Assembly (NCBI GenBank): GCA_029058455.1
Contig: JAIDXU010000180.1
Coordinates: forward strand, 1-11,154
Source of the DNA: Paramuribaculum sp.
GTDB lineage: Bacteria > Bacteroidota > Bacteroidia > Bacteroidales > Muribaculaceae
Reading direction: 5' to 3'
DNA length: 11,154 nucleotides
This document shows, piece after piece, positions 6,739 to 11,154 of this stretch; within the stretch, counting starts at the first letter, position 1; each line of letters begins with the position of its first letter. The notes under the pieces are model-generated. The model searched no databases. It worked only from the letters and a program-made list of their open reading frames with translations, and was not told where the DNA came from. Made by a program: the position numbers and the translations under genes.

Positions 6739-8147
6739 GTGAGTCTGATTTCTTCGGGATGTCGCCCGACGAGGCCGCTCCCGACAATGACGAGCTTAAC
6801 CCTTCGCAGCCTAAAGGCTATTCACGCGAGCCATACAGCGAGCCGCGTGGCAAACTCAACTGCTATAACTGGCTCGGAAACATACCCTCGTCGGCTACCG
6901 ACTCCGACCTCGTGGAGGTGGAGTTTAAAAACACCCGCAAGGGTTTCTACCGCAACACCAACAACCTCGACCTTGAAATCGGCACCATGGTGGCGGTTGA
7001 GGCTCAGCCCGGCCATGACATCGGCAGGGTAACTCTGCTCGGCCCGCTCGTGAAGATGCGCCTGCGCCGGTCGGGAATCAAGCCCAACACCGAGTTCAAG
7101 CGCGTGTTCCGTATCGCCCGACAGGGTGACCTCGACAAGTTCAAGGAGAGCCGGGCTAAGGAAAACGACACCATGATCCGCGCCCGCAAGATTGCCGAAA
7201 GTCTGGGTCTGAACATGAAAATCGGCGATGTGGAATATCAGGGCGACGGCAACAAAGCCATATTCTATTACATCTCCGACGAGCGCGTTGATTTCCGTCA
7301 GCTCATAAAGGTGCTGGCCGAGACATTCAAGGTGCGCATTGAGATGAAACAGATTGGTGCGCGTCAGGAAGCCGGCCGTATCGGAGGTATAGGCCCCTGC
7401 GGACGTCCCCTATGCTGCTCTTCGTGGATGACCAACTTCGTGAGCGTAGGCACCGCTGCCGCGCGCTTTCAGGATATATCGCTCAACCCCCAGAAACTCG
7501 CCGGCCAATGCGCCAAGCTCAAATGCTGCCTCAACTTCGAGGTCGACGCCTATGTGGAAAGCCTCAAGCAGCTTCCGCCTAAGGAAATCAGACTTGAGAC
7601 CGCCGACGCGACCTATTATCATTTCAAATATGATGTGTTTAACCACACCATAACCTACTCAACCGACAAAAACATCCCCGCCAATCTGGTGACCCTCGAT
7701 GCGGAACGCGCCTTTGAGGTTATTGCCATGAACAAGCAGGGCGAAAAACCTGCCACACTCCTGAGAGAGTCGGATGCCGCGGCAGCCGAAGCCCAGCAGA
7801 AACAGCAATACAACGATATTCTGGGCAACGACATAACCCGCTTCGACAAAAAGAAAAAGAAGAAGAAGCCCAAACCCAAAAACAACGCGCCCGACAACGC
7901 CAAGGAGCCCAAACAGGATAGGCCGGAAAAGGAAAAAGAGGATAACAAGCAGCGCAAGCCTGACAAGGAGCGCAACAAACAGCGCGACAAACAGCCCAAG
8001 CAGAACAACAACAGGCCTCAGCAGCAACAGCAGCAACAGCAGCAACAGCCTCAGCAACCTCAACAGGATAAAGAGAAGAAAGAACCCAAAGAGCAGCAGT
8101 CACCGAGACGCAAGCCCAAACAGTTCAGATTTGATCAAGATCAGTAA
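6735..8147 (+). CDS. ricT: RicT/YaaT-family PSP1-domain protein with low-complexity tail
   Basis: 470 residues. The PSP1/RicT core is about 40-335. It has the family signature [14 protein letters not shown] (218-231) and GQCAKLKCC (257-265), giving cysteines C222, C227, C228, C259, C264 and C265, plus C43 near the N-terminus. In Bacillus subtilis RicT is part of the iron-sulfur RicA-RicF-RicT complex that directs RNase Y to certain transcripts; some of these cysteines are the likely cluster ligands. Residues about 370-470 are a disordered tail with seven lysines in a row (372-378), many K/P/N/D/E residues, ten glutamines (429-438) and a basic end (RRKPKQFRF). The ATG overlaps the rny stop by 4 nt. 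In other Bacteroidetes the family gene is commonly followed by gldH, as here. Role in RNA processing is inferred from family and neighbour; RicA and RicF are not in the window. Confidence 0.9.
   Translation: MSESDFFGMSPDEAAPDNDELNPSQPKGYSREPYSEPRGKLNCYNWLGNIPSSATDSDLVEVEFKNTRKGFYRNTNNLDLEIGTMVAVEAQPGHDIGRVTLLGPLVKMRLRRSGIKPNTEFKRVFRIARQGDLDKFKESRAKENDTMIRARKIAESLGLNMKIGDVEYQGDGNKAIFYYISDERVDFRQLIKVLAETFKVRIEMKQIGARQEAGRIGGIGPCGRPLCCSSWMTNFVSVGTAAARFQDISLNPQKLAGQCAKLKCCLNFEVDAYVESLKQLPPKEIRLETADATYYHFKYDVFNHTITYSTDKNIPANLVTLDAERAFEVIAMNKQGEKPATLLRESDAAAAEAQQKQQYNDILGNDITRFDKKKKKKKPKPKNNAPDNAKEPKQDRPEKEKEDNKQRKPDKERNKQRDKQPKQNNNRPQQQQQQQQQQPQQPQQDKEKKEPKEQQSPRRKPKQFRFDQDQ
8019..8048 (+). repeat. 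CAG/CAA tandem repeat encoding ten glutamines
   Basis: The unit CAGCAGCAA is present three times in tandem plus a final CAG, giving ten Gln codons in the tail of ricT. Further Gln pairs follow between prolines. The repeat is in frame, so slippage in steps of three would change only the tail length. Confidence 0.9.
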
Positions 8148-8166
8148 ATTTTCTCACCACACCGTC

Positions 8167-8664
8167 ATGATACGCCGTCTCCTCCCCTTGACCGCCATAA
8201 TCGCCGCCACCATTGCCGGAGGGTGTGACAACAACATCATTCAGGCTTCATATAGCGACTTCCGTCAGATTGAGCCTGACGGATGGAGTTATGACGACAC
8301 ACTCCTGTTTACCGCCGATGTCGCTCCCCAGGCCCGGGGAATCCTTACCGTGGCTTTGCGCCACTCTATCGATTATCCCTACCGCAACCTCTGGATCGAA
8401 ACCACCCTGGAGGGAGACTCCGTTTCCGCTCCTCGGCGTGACACACTCTGCATAGAACTTGCCGATCCTTTCGGAAGATGGCTCGGAACCGGCCAGGGCG
8501 CATCCCGTCAGGTTAAGGCCTCCTTACCTCACAGCGTGAGCGTTGACAGCGGCAGGACTATCGCCGTGCGCCATCTCATGCGCCTTGACACCGTGCCCGA
8601 CATAGAGCAGGTAGGCCTCTTTATTCTTCCCGACTCAGACTTCACCCCCAATACATCAGAATAA
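8167..8664 (+). CDS. gldH: GldH-family lipoprotein
   Basis: 165 residues from the ATG at 8167. The N-terminus (MIRRLLPLT then IIAATIAGGC) is a lipoprotein signal with the lipid-bearing cysteine at C20. The mature part has the pattern of the gliding-motility lipoprotein GldH: a start of the ...YSDFRQIEPDGW type, an alternating-strand region with NLWIETTL (about residue 77), then DPFGRWLGTGQG and a final strand pair with VGLFI. An ATG at 8131, inside ricT, would add 12 residues in front and spoil the signal peptide, so 8167 is preferred. In Flavobacterium GldH is needed for gliding and type IX secretion; gut Bacteroidales keep the gene although they do not glide, and its role there is uncertain. 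It follows ricT by 19 nt and precedes the M24 peptidase by 24 nt. Confidence 0.85.
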   Translation: MIRRLLPLTAIIAATIAGGCDNNIIQASYSDFRQIEPDGWSYDDTLLFTADVAPQARGILTVALRHSIDYPYRNLWIETTLEGDSVSAPRRDTLCIELADPFGRWLGTGQGASRQVKASLPHSVSVDSGRTIAVRHLMRLDTVPDIEQVGLFILPDSDFTPNTSE

Positions 8665-8688
8665 CTCCAATTCTTCATCCACCCCAAA

Positions 8689-9864
8689 ATGAATCCACTC
8701 CTTAACCTACCCCCCAAAGAGCGCGGATTACGCCTCGAAACTCTCCGCAAACTGATGTCGGAAGCCGGCGTCGACGCCATACTCGTGAGCGATAATGCCA
8801 ACCTCTTTCACAATCTCGGCAGAGTTATCGCAGGCTATGGTTATATACCGCGCGAAGGCAATCCGCAATATTTTGTGCGTCGCCCCGTGGGACTTCACGG
8901 CGTAGGAGTGCATTATATTTCCAAGCCTGAACAGATTGCTGAACACATCACTCTGTCGGGCACTCTCGGCCTTGAACTCGACCTTCTGAGCTATTCTATG
9001 GCCGAGCGCCTGCGCAAGGCGTTTCCGGGTGTGGAAATAGTCAACATATCGCCCCTGCTGCGCAAATCACGCGCCGTGAAAACTCCCTATGAGCAGCAGC
9101 TCATGCGTGAGTCGGGTGTGGCTCAGGAGAGGGTCTACCGCAATATTCCCCGCCTCTACAGCGACGGAATGACCGATATAGAATTTCAGGTTGAGCTTGA
9201 AAAAGCCTCGCGCCTTGAAGGTTGTCTCGGACAATTCCGCATCTCCGGCTCATCAATGGAGCTTTATATGGGCAATATTCTCGCCGGCGACAATGCCGAC
9301 ACCCCTTCGCCCTACGATTTCGCAATGGGTGGCGAGGGTCTGAATCCGTCGCTCCCCGTAGGCGCCAACGGCACCCTGATTCGCCGCGGCCAGACCGTGA
9401 TGGTCGACATCAACGGCGACTATACCGGTTATATGACCGATATGACACGCACTTTCTGCCCCGGCGATCCATCAGAGCTTAATCCCCTTGCGCTCAAAGC
9501 CCATCAGCTCTCTATCGACATCTGTAACGCATGTGCCGAAACTGCGCGCCCCGGTGTCGTGGCTTCAGATCTTTATAAACTCGCTGCCGGAATGGTTGAA
9601 AACGCCGGTCTTGAAAAATATTTCATGGGCCACCGCCAGAAAGCCGGCTTCATAGGCCACGGCTTAGGTATCGAAATCAACGAGCTGCCGGTAATCGCGC
9701 CCAAATCGCGCGATATTCTCGCCGAGGGCAACGCCATTGCCATTGAACCCAAATTCGTGATTCCCGGAACCGGCGCCGTAGGTATCGAAAACACCTATCT
9801 GCTCACTTCATCCGGCATGGAATCAATCACCAACGCCCCTGTTGAAATTCGCTCGCTTTCATGA
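8689..9864 (+). CDS. M24-family Xaa-Pro aminopeptidase-like metallopeptidase
   Basis: 391 residues with a creatinase-like N-terminal domain (about 10-125) and the 'pita-bread' M24 catalytic domain (about 130-385). All five metal ligands are visible: D240 in MVDINGDY, D251 in TDMTRTF, H324 in GHGLG, E353 in IEPKF and E367 in GIENTY. This indicates an active dinuclear-metal peptidase cutting Xaa-Pro bonds or similar. It has no signal peptide, so it should act in the cytoplasm. It is a compact form (PepP proteins are longer). The stop overlaps the start of the CCA-adding enzyme gene by 4 nt (ATGA), and the gene is spaced as part of the ricT-gldH operon. The exact substrate cannot be told from the sequence, so no symbol is given. 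Confidence 0.9.
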   Translation: MNPLLNLPPKERGLRLETLRKLMSEAGVDAILVSDNANLFHNLGRVIAGYGYIPREGNPQYFVRRPVGLHGVGVHYISKPEQIAEHITLSGTLGLELDLLSYSMAERLRKAFPGVEIVNISPLLRKSRAVKTPYEQQLMRESGVAQERVYRNIPRLYSDGMTDIEFQVELEKASRLEGCLGQFRISGSSMELYMGNILAGDNADTPSPYDFAMGGEGLNPSLPVGANGTLIRRGQTVMVDINGDYTGYMTDMTRTFCPGDPSELNPLALKAHQLSIDICNACAETARPGVVASDLYKLAAGMVENAGLEKYFMGHRQKAGFIGHGLGIEINELPVIAPKSRDILAEGNAIAIEPKFVIPGTGAVGIENTYLLTSSGMESITNAPVEIRSLS

Positions 9865-11154
9865 CAACAGAGCTGCCTCAACTCTCACATCAGGATCTTA
9901 TAAGGCTTCTCACCACACCCGAACTCAAGGTGGTGACCCAATGTGCCGACTCGATTGGCCGCCCATGTTATGCCGTGGGAGGCTTTGTGCGTGATATTTT
10001 TCTGTCGGGTCACAAAGTCTCCGGCTCCGACATCGATTGTGTGTGCGTTGGCAACGGCATTGAGGTGGCTCGGCTCGTAGCCTCGACCTTCGGCAAAAAA
10101 GCCTCGCTGGCTATCTTCAAGACCTATGGCACCGCCCAGGTGAAATATAAGGGTAAGGAGCTTGAATTTGTAGGCGCGCGCCGTGAAAGCTATTCTTCCG
10201 ACTCGCGCAATCCCGTGGTTTCAGAAGGAACACTCGACGACGACATCTCGCGCCGTGACTTCACCGTCAACGCAATGGCTCTGAGCCTCAACAGCGCCAA
10301 TCTCGCCGAACTGGTCGACCCCTACAACGGCATGGAGGATCTGCGCAACGGCATAATACGCACACCTCTCGACCCCGACATAACATTTTCCGACGACCCT
10401 CTGCGCATGTTGAGAGCCATAAGGTTTGCCACACGGCTCAACTTCGAAATCTATCCCGAGACCCTCGAGGCCATATCTCGCAACGCTCACCGCATTACCA
10501 TAATCACGCGTGAACGTATTGCCACCGAACTGATGAAAATTATGGCCACCTCTACCCCCTCGCGCGGATGGATGCTGCTTGAACAGACAGGTCTGCTGGC
10601 CATTATCCTCCCTCAGCTCGCCGCTATGAGAGGTGTGGAGACGGTCAATGGCAAAGGCCACAAGGATAACTTTCTCCATACACTCGAAGTGCTCGACAAT
10701 GTGGCCGCCAAAAGCGATAACGTGTGGCTGCGCTGGGCTGCCCTGCTCCATGACATCGCAAAGCCGGTCACCAAGCGATGGGACGACAAACTGGGCTGGA
10801 CATTCCACAACCACAATTTCATCGGAGCCAAGATGGTGGGACGCATATTCAAAGCTCTTCGCCTGCCTCTCGACAGCAAGCTCAAATATGTAGAGAAACT
10901 TGTGGAGCTTCACATGCGGCCTATAGCCCTCGTTGAAGACGATGTGACCGATTCGGCCGTGAGAAGGCTTATTCATGACGCCGGCGATGATCTCGACGAC
11001 CTCATGCTGCTCTGCAGTGCCGATATAACGTCAAAGAATCCCGCCAAGGTGAAACGTCTGCTTCAGAATTTCGAGCATGAGAAACAAAAAATGGTCGAGC
11101 TCGAAGAGCGCGACCATATTCGCAATTACCAGCCCCCTGTCGACGGTATCGAAA
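9861..11154 (+). CDS. cca: CCA tRNA nucleotidyltransferase with HD domain (3' end outside window)
   Basis: The frame opens at the ATG at 9861, overlapping the preceding stop, and stays open for 431 codons to the edge, so the protein is truncated by the window, not broken. The nucleotidyltransferase head is at 25-165: the GG motif in YAVGGFVRD (37-45) and the metal-binding D57-I-D59 of SDIDCV. RRDFTVNAMA (131-140) and DPLRMLRAIRFA (179-190) are further class II signatures that bind the incoming nucleotide. An HD domain follows with GHKDNFLHTLEV (266-277) and ALLHDIAKP (294-302), found in many CCA-adding enzymes and linked to phosphatase or phosphodiesterase activity. The enzyme adds or repairs the CCA end of tRNAs in the cytoplasm. 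A poly(A) polymerase of the same superfamily is the only serious alternative; the HD layout favours Cca. Confidence 0.93.
   Translation, partial: MTTELPQLSHQDLIRLLTTPELKVVTQCADSIGRPCYAVGGFVRDIFLSGHKVSGSDIDCVCVGNGIEVARLVASTFGKKASLAIFKTYGTAQVKYKGKELEFVGARRESYSSDSRNPVVSEGTLDDDISRRDFTVNAMALSLNSANLAELVDPYNGMEDLRNGIIRTPLDPDITFSDDPLRMLRAIRFATRLNFEIYPETLEAISRNAHRITIITRERIATELMKIMATSTPSRGWMLLEQTGLLAIILPQLAAMRGVETVNGKGHKDNFLHTLEVLDNVAAKSDNVWLRWAALLHDIAKPVTKRWDDKLGWTFHNHNFIGAKMVGRIFKALRLPLDSKLKYVEKLVELHMRPIALVEDDVTDSAVRRLIHDAGDDLDDLMLLCSADITSKNPAKVKRLLQNFEHEKQKMVELEERDHIRNYQPPVDGIE

Noticed and set aside
7655..8103. Leucine- and alanine-rich minus-strand frames that look like membrane proteins
   Set aside because: They are the antisense reading of the Lys/Gln repeats in the ricT tail; the hydrophobic look comes from CTG/CTT complements of CAG/AAG codons.
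10221..10976. A 251-codon minus-strand open frame opposite cca
   Set aside because: The plus strand encodes clear nucleotidyltransferase and HD motifs over the same bases; the antisense translation has no recognisable family features.

Overview
The window looks like a chromosomal core region of a Bacteroidales bacterium, most likely of the Muribaculaceae (S24-7) type. The grounds are a tamL-type lipoprotein version of the TamA/BamA barrel, a GldH lipoprotein, Bacteroidetes-type promoters (TTG...TAnnTTTG), no Shine-Dalgarno sequences before most starts, and moderately high GC in third codon positions. The genus is inference; no rRNA or other taxonomic marker is present.

Left end (1-350). The last 33 codons of an AT-rich plus-strand gene end at 102 and are followed by a strong 14-bp terminator hairpin. 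A second, bulged hairpin (173-200) lies at the end of the converging minus-strand operon. That operon ends with a previously easy-to-miss 45-codon ORF (213-350) whose start overlaps the stop of the preceding gene.

Minus-strand block (213-4171). Reading right to left: tamL (outer-membrane Omp85 lipoprotein), a small cytoplasmic-looking CPHC thioredoxin, a VKOR-family membrane protein carrying a degenerate C39-peptidase-like N-terminal domain, and the 45-aa peptide. The last three are packed with a 2-nt gap and an ATGA overlap, so they look like one redox cassette. By the positive-inside rule the VKOR cysteines fall on the cytoplasmic face, matching the signal-less thioredoxin.

Divergent promoter region (4172-4406). 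Both directions have a good TAnnTTTG -7 element.

Plus-strand block (4407-11154). Order: a coiled-coil ZapB-like protein, zapA, a structured non-coding stretch that I read as a candidate 6S RNA, rny (RNase Y), ricT (PSP1/YaaT family, overlapping rny by 4 nt), gldH, an M24 Xaa-Pro peptidase, and a CCA tRNA nucleotidyltransferase that overlaps the peptidase gene by 4 nt and runs off the window. The block joins cell division (zap genes), RNA turnover and maturation (rny, ricT, cca, 6S) and envelope lipoprotein functions. The rny-ricT overlap is notable because RicT partners with RNase Y in Bacillus subtilis. No mobile element, CRISPR array, tRNA or rRNA was seen.
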